DNA from: Candidatus Gastranaerophilales bacterium
GTDB taxonomy: Bacteria; Cyanobacteriota; Vampirovibrionia; Gastranaerophilales; Gastranaerophilaceae
DNA: 44,767 bases
Direction of reading: 5' to 3'
Assembly (NCBI GenBank): GCA_947594025.1
Contig: CANQDZ010000009.1
Location: 1-44,767 of the forward strand
The notes beneath the pieces are model-generated. The model was not told the DNA's origin. It was given only the letters and a program-made list of their open reading frames with translations, and did not search any database. Below, piece after piece: positions 16,819-25,485 of the stretch (its first letter is position 1; each line of letters opens with the position of its first letter). The position numbers and the translations under genes were made by a program.

Positions 16819-17925
16819 TTACTTACCCAAAAGGATATTTGCAATTTGCGCACATGCTGTGCCGTCACCGTAAGGGTTTACCGCAGCAGACATTTTTGTG
16901 TAAGTTTCTTCATTATCCAACAGCTCTTGTACGGTTGAAATAATTTTTTCTTTATTTGTCCCAACAAGTTTTACTCCGCCAAATTCAATAGCCTCGGGTC
17001 TTTCCGTTTCATCTCTCAAAACAAGGACAGGAATACCCAAGGAAGGTGCTTCTTCCTGCACCCCTCCGGAATCGGTCAAAATTAAATGTGATTTTTTCAT
17101 TAAACTTGCAAAAGGAGCATAGTCTAACGGCTCCGTAAGAATTATTCTTTCTTGCCCTTTTAGTTTTTTATTTACGGTGCTTCTAACGTTCGGGTTTAAA
17201 TGTACCGGATAGACAACTTGAATATCTTTGTTATTTTTAACAAGCTCAAGTATTGAGTCGCATATATTCTCCAGAGGTTTACCAAAATTTTCGCGTCTGT
17301 GAGATGTAATTAAAATTGTTCTTAAATTTTTATCTAAATTTAAAAAGTCTAAATTTTGCTCTTTATTTTTGACAGTCCAAAGAAGTGCGTCTATAACGGT
17401 GTTTCCTGTTTTGTATATATTTTCTTTTTTGCATTTTTCATTTATCAGATTTTGAACGGCTCTGTCCGTCGGTGCAAAATAATAATCGGTTATATAATCC
17501 GCAAAAACTCTGTTCATCTCCTCGGGATAGGGATAATATTTGTCAAAAGTTCTAAGTCCCGCTTCAACATGTCCGACTTTTATTTTTGCATAAAATGCGC
17601 TTAAAGACGCTGCAAAGGCAGTTGTTGTGTCTCCGTGCACAAGCACTATATCGGGTTTGGCTTTTTCAAAAACTTCTTTTGTGCCAAGTAAAATGCTTGA
17701 TGTAAGCTCCCAAAGATTTTGATTTTCCCTCATCAAATTCAGGTCATAATCAGGCTTAATTTCAAATAAATCAAGCACTTGGTCAAGCATTTGTCTGTGC
17801 TGGGCGGTTACAATTGTTTTAACGTCAAATTCGCTGTATTTTTTTAATTCCAAAACCAGAGGGGACATTTTTATTGCCTCAGGTCTTGTTCCAAATACGA
17901 CTGCAATTTTTGTTTTATCTGCCAT
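16819..17925 (-). CDS. wecB: UDP-N-acetylglucosamine 2-epimerase (non-hydrolysing)
   Basis: WecB/MnaA interconverts UDP-GlcNAc and UDP-ManNAc for surface polysaccharide. The 368-aa protein has the GT-B fold start VVFGTRPEAIKMSPL, TAQHRQMLDQVL, VHGDTTTAFA, HVEAGLRTFDKYYPYPEE, TSHRRENFG, and the UDP-binding DSGGVQEEAPSLG and LRDETERPEA. All regions and the length are normal, so it should be active. It starts three bases after the stop of mlaE, in one leftward unit with ilvE. No wecC dehydrogenase is present, so the fate of ManNAc cannot be read from this window. Confidence 0.93.
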   Translation of the reverse strand: MADKTKIAVVFGTRPEAIKMSPLVLELKKYSEFDVKTIVTAQHRQMLDQVLDLFEIKPDYDLNLMRENQNLWELTSSILLGTKEVFEKAKPDIVLVHGDTTTAFAASLSAFYAKIKVGHVEAGLRTFDKYYPYPEEMNRVFADYITDYYFAPTDRAVQNLINEKCKKENIYKTGNTVIDALLWTVKNKEQNLDFLNLDKNLRTILITSHRRENFGKPLENICDSILELVKNNKDIQVVYPVHLNPNVRSTVNKKLKGQERIILTEPLDYAPFASLMKKSHLILTDSGGVQEEAPSLGIPVLVLRDETERPEAIEFGGVKLVGTNKEKIISTVQELLDNEETYTKMSAAVNPYGDGTACAQIANILLGK

Positions 17926-17928
17926 ACA

Positions 17929-18672
17929 CTAACCCATTGTCGTACCATAAAATAAAAAGTCAATAATTAAATCTGCAATCAACAGGTATAAAGTACAAAG
18001 GATTGCTGATTTTGTCGTACTTTCGCCAACATTTTTAGCGCCGCCTTTCGTATTGTAACCGACGGTAGAACACACATCTGCAATTATAACGCCAAACACG
18101 GCACCTTTTAAAAGGCTTATGTATATGTCTTTTGTATTAAGCATAAGCCAAACGGAATTAAAATATCTGCTCGGGTGCAAGCCTATTGACAGATATGATA
18201 CAAGCGAGCCTCCCAAAATTCCTATAAATTCCGCAAGAATTACGATAAAGACACATGTAAACATCGCCGCAATAATTCTTGGTGCAAAGTAATATCCGAC
18301 AGGGTTTACTTTTACAACCTTCATTGCGTCAACTTGAGATGTTACTTGCATATTTGCCATTTGAGCAGTTATTGCAGTGCCGGCTCTTGCGCCGATTGCA
18401 AGAGCAGCAAAACCGGGTGCAATTTCTCTAACGAGCGCAACCGTCAAAAAACCGCCTATATATGATTCTCCGCCTGTCATAAGAAATTGATTTGATACTT
18501 GAAGCGCTATAACGGACGCTGCAATAAATACAATTGTTAATGATATAGACAGCGAATCATATCCTATACTTGCAGCTTGAGCTATCACATTAGAAAATGA
18601 GACGGTTCCTGAAAACATATATTTAACTGCAATTATAAGGTTTTCAACGCATTGACCCAAAAATTTAATCAT
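17929..18672 (-). CDS. mlaE: MlaE-family ABC transporter permease
   Basis: The permease of an MCE-type lipid transporter that moves phospholipids between the inner and outer membranes. The 247-aa protein has five to six membrane segments and the family hallmarks LVREIAPGFAALAIGARAGTA, the EQLDA-equivalent SQVDAMKV and NPVGYYFAPR. The length is normal. It overlaps ilvE upstream and abuts wecB. The ATPase (MlaF) and MCE protein (MlaD) expected beside it are not here, so they must lie elsewhere. Its presence supports a two-membrane envelope. Confidence 0.9.
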   Translation of the reverse strand: MIKFLGQCVENLIIAVKYMFSGTVSFSNVIAQAASIGYDSLSISLTIVFIAASVIALQVSNQFLMTGGESYIGGFLTVALVREIAPGFAALAIGARAGTAITAQMANMQVTSQVDAMKVVKVNPVGYYFAPRIIAAMFTCVFIVILAEFIGILGGSLVSYLSIGLHPSRYFNSVWLMLNTKDIYISLLKGAVFGVIIADVCSTVGYNTKGGAKNVGESTTKSAILCTLYLLIADLIIDFLFYGTTMG

Positions 18673-19579
18673 ATACAGGTGTGCACCATTTTTTATATTT
18701 TTCTACTTTACCTCTGACAATGTCAAAGTAATATCTTTGTAATTCTTTAAGTTTTTCAGGAATTACGCCGTTGCCGTAAGTTCTGCTGTCTATTTTTGTA
18801 ATAGGTGCAATTTGTGCACCGGTTCCGCAGAAAAATGCACCGTCTGCTATGTATAATTCAGTTCTGTTTATTTCTCTTGCCTGAACTTCAAGACCTAAAT
18901 CTTTTGCAATTTCAAGAACCGTATTTCTTGTAACTCCAACTAAGATATTACTTGTTGTCGGAGTTGTAACAAGAGTGTTGCCTTCAAGAAGGAAGATATT
19001 CATAGCACTTCCTTCGGCAACGTGGCCGTTTCTTGATAATACAATTGCGTCATCAAAGCCTGCCTTTTTAGCTTCTGTTATGATTAATGCAGTATTTGCA
19101 TATGCGCCTGAAATTTTTGCACGAGGGGGTATCATATTATCTTCTACTCTGTCCCAGCTTGAGCAGCAAACATTCAGCCCTTTTTCCGTGTTGCAGTAAT
19201 CACCCAACGCAAAACTGAAAATTAAAATACTATCAGGGTTATCAATTAAGCCGGGACCTATTTTTAATGCGCTCTTATATACTTCGGGACGAATATATGT
19301 GTCTGTTTTATACTCATTTTTCTTTAGCATTTCTTTTGTGATTTGCATATATTCATCAACCGTATATTTAGGATCCATATACATAATTTTTGCACTGTTC
19401 GTTAATCTTTCAAAATGTTCTTTCATTCTGAAAACGTACAATTGATTTTCTTCTTTGTTAAAATATGCCCTAATACCTTCAAATACTGAGGTTCCATATA
19501 AAAATGCATGTGTTCTGACTGGAATTACCGCTTCTTCTGCAGGTACATATTTTCCGTCCATAAAGTAGTATTCGACCAT
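18665..19579 (-). CDS. ilvE: Branched-chain amino acid aminotransferase
   Basis: A fold-IV PLP transaminase for the last step of Leu, Ile and Val synthesis. The 304-aa protein shows the start YYFMDGKYVPAEEA, YGTSVFEGIRAY, RMKEHFERL, the PLP lysine region AKISGAYANTALI, EGSAMNIFL and a GTGAQIAPI motif. I start it at ATG 19579, six bases after AAGGAGA; an earlier frame-open start at 19597 adds six residues and overlaps that site. It overlaps mlaE by eight bases. With LeuC in the same window it fits branched-chain amino acid synthesis; a D-amino acid transaminase is a less likely alternative. Confidence 0.9.
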   Translation of the reverse strand: MVEYYFMDGKYVPAEEAVIPVRTHAFLYGTSVFEGIRAYFNKEENQLYVFRMKEHFERLTNSAKIMYMDPKYTVDEYMQITKEMLKKNEYKTDTYIRPEVYKSALKIGPGLIDNPDSILIFSFALGDYCNTEKGLNVCCSSWDRVEDNMIPPRAKISGAYANTALIITEAKKAGFDDAIVLSRNGHVAEGSAMNIFLLEGNTLVTTPTTSNILVGVTRNTVLEIAKDLGLEVQAREINRTELYIADGAFFCGTGAQIAPITKIDSRTYGNGVIPEKLKELQRYYFDIVRGKVEKYKKWCTPVYD

Positions 19580-19682
19580 TTTTTCTCCTTTTGCCAATAT
19601 GTCATGTAAATTATTCTTTTATTATTGCAAAATTTTTTAAAAAAAGCTAGATTTTTTATTTTATTTTACATAATATTGTTAT

Positions 19683-21254
19683 ATGTTTTTATTAAATTTA
19701 CTTGTAAGCATATTATTTATATATCTTTTAATTTATTCAATATACCTGTTAACATTGAATATTAAGTCATTTAGCGCGCATAAATTTTTTCAAGAAAATG
19801 CGCCTGATGCGGAAGCTCATAAGGATAACAAAAAATTTTGCATTATTGTTTGGGTAAAGGATAAAGATAAAAACCCGAACAAAATTGTTCATTCACTAAA
19901 TTCTCAGGATTATCCAAAAGAGCTTTTTGATGTAAATATTATAAATTCGCAAAGCGACGATAATCATAAAAGAATAACCTTGACGGGAGAAAATGTTTAC
20001 ATACATCAGGTTGATAACCCTGAATTTTTCTCTAAAGACAGGGCGGTTTCTATTTTTGTGGAAAAGATTATTTCAAATAAAGAAATATCTTATGACGGCT
20101 TTATATTCTTAGATTCAGACAGATACATTACAAAAGACTTTATAAAGAAAATAAATGAATACTTTGACGGAAGCGTCATTTTGACGGATAAATTGAGCAT
20201 TGTCAAATCCGGAGCCTCATTTATGGAAAATCTGGCGGGAGATATTTTATATTCAAAGCTTAAATACACAAATAATACTTTAAATTTATCAAGAACAATG
20301 TTTTCTTTGGTAAGTATTATAGACGGAGGCGCTTGCGTTATACCTTCAAATATTCTTGAAAAGACAGGCAGGGTTTGTTTCGAAACAAGAAACGATGAAC
20401 TTAAATATACCTTATTCCTTGCAAGCAATCAAATCAAAACTATATACTGCCCGTTTATTCAAACGGGTATTGAAGCGGATAATTACGATATGTCATCCCC
20501 CAGACTATCCGAAAAAATAATGCTTTTAAAATACTATGCACCTTTATTGTTTAAAAAACCGTGGTATTTTATTGAACTTGTCTTATCAATTTTAAAGCCA
20601 AATGCTGTTTTTGCAACCTGTGCATACTTTTTGGCTCTTTATTTTTCTTTCAGATACATGCTTGAGCTTAAATATACAATTCATTTGGGGGTATTTTTAA
20701 TCATCAACGTAATATTGGGAATTGTTTCTTCAAGACTAAAATTAAAAGAGCTTTCCGTTCTTCCTTTGTATCCGATATATGCTTCAATTGCAAAATACAA
20801 GCTTATTGCAAGAAGCTTAACTAAAAGAAGTATCGCAAAACAAAATCTTGAAGAACAAAATATTAATTCCGCAACAATTAAATCCTGTGTAGGAACTGAA
20901 ACAAAAAATATGCCTTGCAAACTTGATTTAGTTTCAGAAGACGGCATGAGAAAAGTGGTATTCAGATACGGAAGAAAAAGCTTTTTCTCTGATTCGTATC
21001 TCAGAATGCACGATGCCCTAAACGATATTATTATGCGTTTAAAAGACAAGGGATTTATGCTTAAAGTTTGCCAAAACTGCGAATATTTTACATCTACTCC
21101 CGACGGCACAATGGATCTTTTAAAAGGGGTTTGCTCCGCTCAAAAAAATCAAAAAGGGAATGAGATGGAAGTTCTTATTTGGAACGGCTGCACAAACTTT
21201 GTCGAAAGAAAGAAATCTGAATTTATTAATCCTGATGATTTAAAAAATTCATAA
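19683..21254 (+). CDS. GT2-like membrane glycosyltransferase with C-terminal Cys domain
   Basis: A 523-aa protein of mixed design. One N-terminal membrane helix (1-25) is followed by a GT-A-like domain: VWVKDKDKNPNKIVHSLNSQ, an acidic FLDSDRYIT in the DxD position and a GGACVIP block. Two or three more membrane segments lie near 305-360. The last sixty residues hold four cysteines at 463, 466, 484 and 503 (KVCQNCEYF ... GVC ... WNGCTNF), a likely metal or Fe-S site I cannot name. Canonical GT2 Q/RxxRW is not seen, so donor and activity are uncertain. There is no ribosome binding site; TAATAT lies six bases before the ATG, so it may be leaderless. Confidence 0.75.
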   Translation: MFLLNLLVSILFIYLLIYSIYLLTLNIKSFSAHKFFQENAPDAEAHKDNKKFCIIVWVKDKDKNPNKIVHSLNSQDYPKELFDVNIINSQSDDNHKRITLTGENVYIHQVDNPEFFSKDRAVSIFVEKIISNKEISYDGFIFLDSDRYITKDFIKKINEYFDGSVILTDKLSIVKSGASFMENLAGDILYSKLKYTNNTLNLSRTMFSLVSIIDGGACVIPSNILEKTGRVCFETRNDELKYTLFLASNQIKTIYCPFIQTGIEADNYDMSSPRLSEKIMLLKYYAPLLFKKPWYFIELVLSILKPNAVFATCAYFLALYFSFRYMLELKYTIHLGVFLIINVILGIVSSRLKLKELSVLPLYPIYASIAKYKLIARSLTKRSIAKQNLEEQNINSATIKSCVGTETKNMPCKLDLVSEDGMRKVVFRYGRKSFFSDSYLRMHDALNDIIMRLKDKGFMLKVCQNCEYFTSTPDGTMDLLKGVCSAQKNQKGNEMEVLIWNGCTNFVERKKSEFINPDDLKNS

Positions 21255-21264
21255 TTTATCTTGA

Positions 21265-21293
21265 TTGACCGCACGAGCTATTCGCCATATAAT
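21265..21293 (+). promoter_or_regulatory. metG promoter directly abutting the start codon
   Basis: TTGACC (21265-21270), exactly 17 bp, then a perfect TATAAT (21288-21293). Only six bases (AGTCTT) separate it from the ATG at 21300, so the predicted first transcribed base is the A of the start codon. There is no ribosome binding site. Confidence 0.75.
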
Positions 21294-21299
21294 AGTCTT

Positions 21300-22853
21300 A
21301 TGGAAAGATTTTATTTAACAACGGCGATTGATTACGTAAACGGTGCACCTCATATAGGACACGCATACGAAAAGATTATTTCAGATATTATAGTAAGACA
21401 CTATAAACAAAGAGTTGATAATGTTTATATGCTGACGGGTACCGATGAACACGGCATTAAAATTCAAAAAACAGCAAAAGATTTAGGAACAACCCCTAAA
21501 GAACTTTGCGATAAAAATGCTCAAAGTTTTAAAGATGCCTGGGCGCTTCTGGATATCAACTACGACAAATTTATAAGAACGACGGATGATTATCATGAAA
21601 AATGCGTTCAAAAGATATTTGAAAAACTTTTAGAAAAAGGAGATATCTATAAACATTCATATACGGGTCTGTATTGCAGCGGCTGCGAATGCTTCTTAAA
21701 CCCAAAGGATTTGGATGAAAACGGAAATTGTCCTATTCACGGTAAAAAACCGGATAAAGTCAGTGAAGAAAACTATTTCTTTAAACTTACAAAATATAAA
21801 GATGCAATTATTAAGCATATCAAAGAAAACCCTGATTTTATAAGACCCTACTTTAGGGCAAACGAAGTTTTAAATCAGCTTGAAAACATTGAAGATATCT
21901 CTGTTTCAAGACCTACTTCAAATGTGAACTGGGGTATTAGTGTTTTATCTGATTTCGAACAGGTGATTTACGTATGGATTGATGCTTTATCAAACTATAT
22001 TACGGCTCTTGGCTATGATGTTGACGGATGCCACGGTGAATTATTTAAAAAGTATTGGCCTGTTGATGTTCATATGATTGGAAAAGACATTCTTAAATTT
22101 CATTCAATATACTGGATTGGTATACTTATGGCACTGGGCGTTGAACTTCCAAAATCAATATATGCACACGGCTGGATTATGATAAATAAGGATAAAATGT
22201 CTAAGTCAACAGGTAACGTAATTTCGCCTAAAACCGTAATGGATTCCTTTGAACTTAAAGAACCTGACGCGCTCAGATACTTTATGGCGGTAACCGCCCT
22301 AAACGGCAGGGACGGAAACTATTCCGACGAAGAATTTAAAGAAAGGGTTAATGCGGATTTAGCAAATAATTTTGGCAACTTATTAAACAGAACACTCAAT
22401 ATGCTTGTTAAATATTTTGACGGTGAAATCTTGCCTCAACACATAGAAGAAAGCGAATTGACCTATAAGGTAAAAAGTACCGTAAGAAGTGTTAAAAAAT
22501 ATTTTGATGAATATGACGCAGCTTCTGCGGGTCTTGAAATTATAAATCTTGCAGATGCCGCAAATAAATATATTGCAGAGCGCGCACCTTGGACTTTGGC
22601 TAAAGAAGGCAAGATTGAAGAATGCGGAAAGGTGCTTTATGCAATATTAGATACAATGGCGGCTCTTTCCGTTTTAATTAAACCTTATTGTCCAAATATT
22701 TCAGATAGAGTTGCAAAACAACTTAAGATAGATAACAATGTAAAATTAGATGAAATAGCTTCTTGCGCAATTAAACAGGGTAAATTAATTTCAAAAGAAG
22801 AAATAGAACCTGTATTTTTGCGGCTGGACAGTGAATTTGCAGATAAAAAGTAA
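21300..22853 (+). CDS. metG: Methionyl-tRNA synthetase
   Basis: Charges initiator and elongator tRNA-Met. The 517-aa class-I enzyme has AIDYVNGAPHIGHAY with the HIGH motif, a one-zinc knuckle CSGCECFLNPKD...NCPIHG, the WIDALSNY block and KMSKSTG. It lacks the C-terminal dimerisation (tRNA-binding) domain found in longer MetG forms; the short form is common. The start at 21300 is fixed by the family N-terminus (MERFYLTTAIDY); a TTG at 21261 lies inside the promoter. The promoter spacing predicts a message starting at the ATG itself. It is followed by the sigma factor gene after eleven bases. Confidence 0.95.
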   Translation: MERFYLTTAIDYVNGAPHIGHAYEKIISDIIVRHYKQRVDNVYMLTGTDEHGIKIQKTAKDLGTTPKELCDKNAQSFKDAWALLDINYDKFIRTTDDYHEKCVQKIFEKLLEKGDIYKHSYTGLYCSGCECFLNPKDLDENGNCPIHGKKPDKVSEENYFFKLTKYKDAIIKHIKENPDFIRPYFRANEVLNQLENIEDISVSRPTSNVNWGISVLSDFEQVIYVWIDALSNYITALGYDVDGCHGELFKKYWPVDVHMIGKDILKFHSIYWIGILMALGVELPKSIYAHGWIMINKDKMSKSTGNVISPKTVMDSFELKEPDALRYFMAVTALNGRDGNYSDEEFKERVNADLANNFGNLLNRTLNMLVKYFDGEILPQHIEESELTYKVKSTVRSVKKYFDEYDAASAGLEIINLADAANKYIAERAPWTLAKEGKIEECGKVLYAILDTMAALSVLIKPYCPNISDRVAKQLKIDNNVKLDEIASCAIKQGKLISKEEIEPVFLRLDSEFADKK

Positions 22854-22864
22854 GGTTTTACTTT

Positions 22865-23665
22865 ATGTTGGCACAAACGGACTCGATTCAAATAGATAAC
22901 GAACAAATCGTTGAATTGATAGAAGAATATCAAGCGTCTTCTAATAAATCTGTCAAACAGAATATTTCCAGTCTCATATATTTGTCGCTTATGCCTCTTG
23001 CAAAAAATATCGTATTGTCTTTTGCCCGCCGTGCAACCGACCCCATTGAAGATTTAATACAAGTGGCTTCTGTCGGCATTTTAAAAGCAATCAACAATTA
23101 TGACATAAAAAAAGGCGCGAGTGTTAAAACATACGCAACGGCAGTTATCGTAGGCGAGATAAGACATTATTTAAGAGACAAGATGTCCCTTGTTAAAGTG
23201 TCAAGATACACAAAAGAGCTCTCATACAGAATCTCAAAAATTGTGGATGATTTAACGGTAAAATACGGAAGAACTCCGACTAACGAAGAAATAGCAAACG
23301 TGCTTAAAATACCGGAAGACAGAGTTGTTGAAACAATGGATATTGAAAGGAGAGTAACTCCCATTTCAATCGAGCAGATATTATCCGAAAAGGATGTAAC
23401 GGAAGAATATCTTCCCGACAAAGAAGCAATTAGGCAATACGAAGAATATATATCAAATAAAGATTATGCAATTATTGTAAATGATGCGCTTGAAGAATTA
23501 GATGATGAATCAAGAAAGATAATTGAACTCAGTTTCTTTAAGGGTTACACGCAAATACAAATATCTAAGGAATTTAATATAAATCCCATGAGTGTTTCAA
23601 GAAAATTAAAAAAGGCTCTGGGCTTATTGCTTAATAAAATCAAGGCAAAGGGGGTAAATATATAA
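22865..23665 (+). CDS. RNA polymerase sigma factor, SigB/SigF/SigG type
   Basis: A 266-aa alternative sigma-70 protein with regions 2, 3 and 4. Region 2 includes DPIEDLIQVASVGILKAI and the -10-binding KTYATAVIVGEIRHYLRD; region 3 is VSRYTKELSYRISKIV; region 4 has the helix-turn-helix GYTQIQISKEFNINPMSVSR. Region 1.1 is absent. The KxxTYA...GEIRHYLRD form is that of the Gram-positive/cyanobacterial stress and sporulation group (SigB/F/G). No anti-sigma or anti-anti-sigma gene is adjacent. It starts eleven bases after metG, with AAGG nine bases before the ATG, and its stop overlaps the prepilin peptidase start (TAATG), so the three form an operon. Confidence 0.9.
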   Translation: MLAQTDSIQIDNEQIVELIEEYQASSNKSVKQNISSLIYLSLMPLAKNIVLSFARRATDPIEDLIQVASVGILKAINNYDIKKGASVKTYATAVIVGEIRHYLRDKMSLVKVSRYTKELSYRISKIVDDLTVKYGRTPTNEEIANVLKIPEDRVVETMDIERRVTPISIEQILSEKDVTEEYLPDKEAIRQYEEYISNKDYAIIVNDALEELDDESRKIIELSFFKGYTQIQISKEFNINPMSVSRKLKKALGLLLNKIKAKGVNI

Positions 23666-24615
23666 TGTTTGAAACTGTTTTACTCGGATTGTATTGCTTA
23701 ATTATAGGGCTATGTGTCGGAAGTTTTCTAAATGTTGTAGCACTTAGAGCATTCAGCGAAGAAAGCATTGTAATTCCTCCCTCAAAGTGCCCCAAATGCA
23801 ATCATAAGCTTATGTGGTATCATAATATTCCGCTTTTATCTTACATAATGCTTGGCGGCAAGTGTGCTTTTTGTAAATGCAAAATATCAATTCAATACCC
23901 GATAGTGGAATGTTTTACGGGCGTTATGTTCCTGATTTCATATTTGATATTTGGCTTATCATTTCAGACGTTATTTTCTTGGATTTTTATTTCATTTTTA
24001 ATAGTAATGAGTATCACAGACATCAAAGAAACGGTTGTATTTAATAAGCACGTTTACTCTTTTATAGCCGTGATGTACTTAATTTCTCTTTTGAGTTATC
24101 AGGTTAAATATTGGTGGTTTGGACTTTTAGGAATTATAACTGCATTTATTTTGTTTGAACTTTTGGCAAGAATTGGGTATTTGTTTGTTAATTCCCGCTT
24201 GTTTGGAGAAGGCGATACCTATATTGCAATGGGCATAGGGGCAATTGTCGGACCTTTAGGTCTTATTGCAGTTACGGTTCTTTCAATAATTTTTGATGTA
24301 ATTGTAATGTTCCCGATGATTTTTGTAAATTCCGTAAAAAATAAAAACAAAGATATGATAACGGGGCTTATTACTGCATTATTTGCGGTTATTGCAGGAA
24401 TTTTATTCAGTATATTCGGGAACAATTTAACTCAATTTTTAATGTATACGGTTTTAATAATTTGCATTATTATCCCCGCGTTATTTGCAATATTCCTTAT
24501 TTTAAAAGATATTAAAAACAGAAAGGAAGAAGCATTAATGATGCCTCCTTTTGGTCCTGCTCTTGCTGTTGCAGGAGTTGTAATATACTTTTTAATCGGC
24601 ATTTTAAGAATGTAA
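23665..24615 (+). CDS. pilD: Type 4 prepilin peptidase (A24 leader peptidase/N-methylase)
   Basis: Cleaves and N-methylates type IV pilins and related secretion pseudopilins at the inner membrane. The 316-aa protein has the N-terminal GLCVGSFLNVVALR, a cytoplasmic zinc loop with CPKC and CAFCKC, and about eight membrane helices. The two catalytic aspartates are seen in MSITDIKE and FGEGDTYIAMG. The first lacks the usual downstream IPD, a common variation. Its ATG overlaps the sigma factor stop. No pilin gene is nearby. Confidence 0.92.
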   Translation: MFETVLLGLYCLIIGLCVGSFLNVVALRAFSEESIVIPPSKCPKCNHKLMWYHNIPLLSYIMLGGKCAFCKCKISIQYPIVECFTGVMFLISYLIFGLSFQTLFSWIFISFLIVMSITDIKETVVFNKHVYSFIAVMYLISLLSYQVKYWWFGLLGIITAFILFELLARIGYLFVNSRLFGEGDTYIAMGIGAIVGPLGLIAVTVLSIIFDVIVMFPMIFVNSVKNKNKDMITGLITALFAVIAGILFSIFGNNLTQFLMYTVLIICIIIPALFAIFLILKDIKNRKEEALMMPPFGPALAVAGVVIYFLIGILRM

Positions 24616-24649
24616 AATGTGCAAATAAAAATATTTACAGGTTTTTTAT

Positions 24650-24787
24650 ACGTGGTAAAATTTTATTTACCGATAAGGAAAGCAGGGTGCAATTCCCTCA
24701 CTGGTGCGCAGCCGTATAGTCGGAATACTTAGAAATTTGTGTGCTTCGCGCAAAACCGAGGTTACCGCCTGAATTTTTAGGTAAAAA
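24650..24787 (+). promoter_or_regulatory. Cobalamin (B12) riboswitch
   Basis: The core matches the cobalamin family as I know it from E. coli btuB: AGGAA, a stem-loop AGGG-TGCAATT-CCCT, then CACTGGTGCGCAGCCGTA corresponding to the btuB GCTGACGCGCAGCGGTAA. A B12-box-like CCGAGGTTACCGCCTG (24756-24771) follows. A hairpin TTTGTGTG/CGCGCAAA sits between them (24737-24755), and GTGGTAA (24652-24658) closes the element with TTACCGC (24762-24768). It ends a few bases before the ribosome binding site AAGGAAT of the next gene, which suggests control of translation. The three downstream genes have no recognised B12 function. Confidence 0.8.
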
Positions 24788-24801
24788 AACAAGGAATAAG
24801 A

Positions 24802-25485
24802 GTGACTGTAAATTCTGTACAAACTACAAATAAAAATACTTGTCCCCATGGCATGCCGCAGGGTTCCTGCCCTATTTGTAACGGGATGATGTCAGGCGGA
24901 GGAAGGGCATCTCGTGCTGATAATGCCAAGAGCAAAAATGAATGGTCTTGGATGAAATGCTATATTGAAGGACAAATGATGAGGGGTCGGGAAGCAAGAC
25001 ATGAAGAACAGGTGAAGCTTTCAACAAGCCCCATTGAGGCACAGGCAGGTGCGCTTAAAAGCATTATGAGCTTTACTTCAAACGTAAAAAGTATGTTAAA
25101 CAGTGTATATAATGTTCTCCCTTCTTCTGTCCAAAACGTTTTCGCCAAAATTACAAACAGTATTTTGTCACCTTTAAATAATTTAATTTCTAACATTTCA
25201 AACATGGCAAATAAAATTGCCGAGTTTGCAAAAGAGATAAAAGGACTCATTATGGCAACGGCTGAAAAGCTTGCCGCAATATTTGGCGAACTTAAAAACT
25301 TTATTGACAGGAATATAATCGATAAACTAAAAAGACTTACAAAGAAAATGCTCAGAATTTTTATATGGGAAAAAGACGAGGAACATCTGGAAATTGATGA
25401 AGAACTTGAAAAATTTAAAGCAAGAGAACTCAAGAAAATAAGAAAAGCGGTTTTATATTTCAACAAAAAGGAAAGAAATAAGTGA
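24802..25485 (+). CDS. Cys-motif helical protein, first gene of the B12-riboswitch operon
   Basis: Unknown family, 227 aa. The N-terminus has a compact motif TCPHGMPQGSCPICNG (C14, H16, C23, C26), a plausible zinc site, followed by a Gly-rich turn. The rest is helical: two amphipathic stretches at about 85-175 (SFTSNVKSMLNSVYNVL ... AEFAKEIKGLIMATAEKLAAIF) that could lie on or cross a membrane, then a strongly charged coiled tail (EEHLEIDEELEKFKARELKKIRK). No signal peptide. The start is GTG with AAGGA seven bases upstream, right after the riboswitch. The stop overlaps the next gene's GTG by four bases, so expression is coupled. Confidence 0.8.
   Translation: MTVNSVQTTNKNTCPHGMPQGSCPICNGMMSGGGRASRADNAKSKNEWSWMKCYIEGQMMRGREARHEEQVKLSTSPIEAQAGALKSIMSFTSNVKSMLNSVYNVLPSSVQNVFAKITNSILSPLNNLISNISNMANKIAEFAKEIKGLIMATAEKLAAIFGELKNFIDRNIIDKLKRLTKKMLRIFIWEKDEEHLEIDEELEKFKARELKKIRKAVLYFNKKERNK

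Noticed and set aside
21261-21299. TTG start giving a 530-aa MetG
   Set aside because: It would lie within the promoter, and the family N-terminus begins at 21300.
24640-24790. FMN (RFN) or c-di-GMP (GEMM) riboswitch
   Set aside because: GCAGGGTG...ATTCCC and GGTTACCG resemble parts of each, but the order of blocks and CTGGTGCGCAGCCGTA fit the cobalamin class; the RFN 3' block and GEMM CAAAG core are absent.
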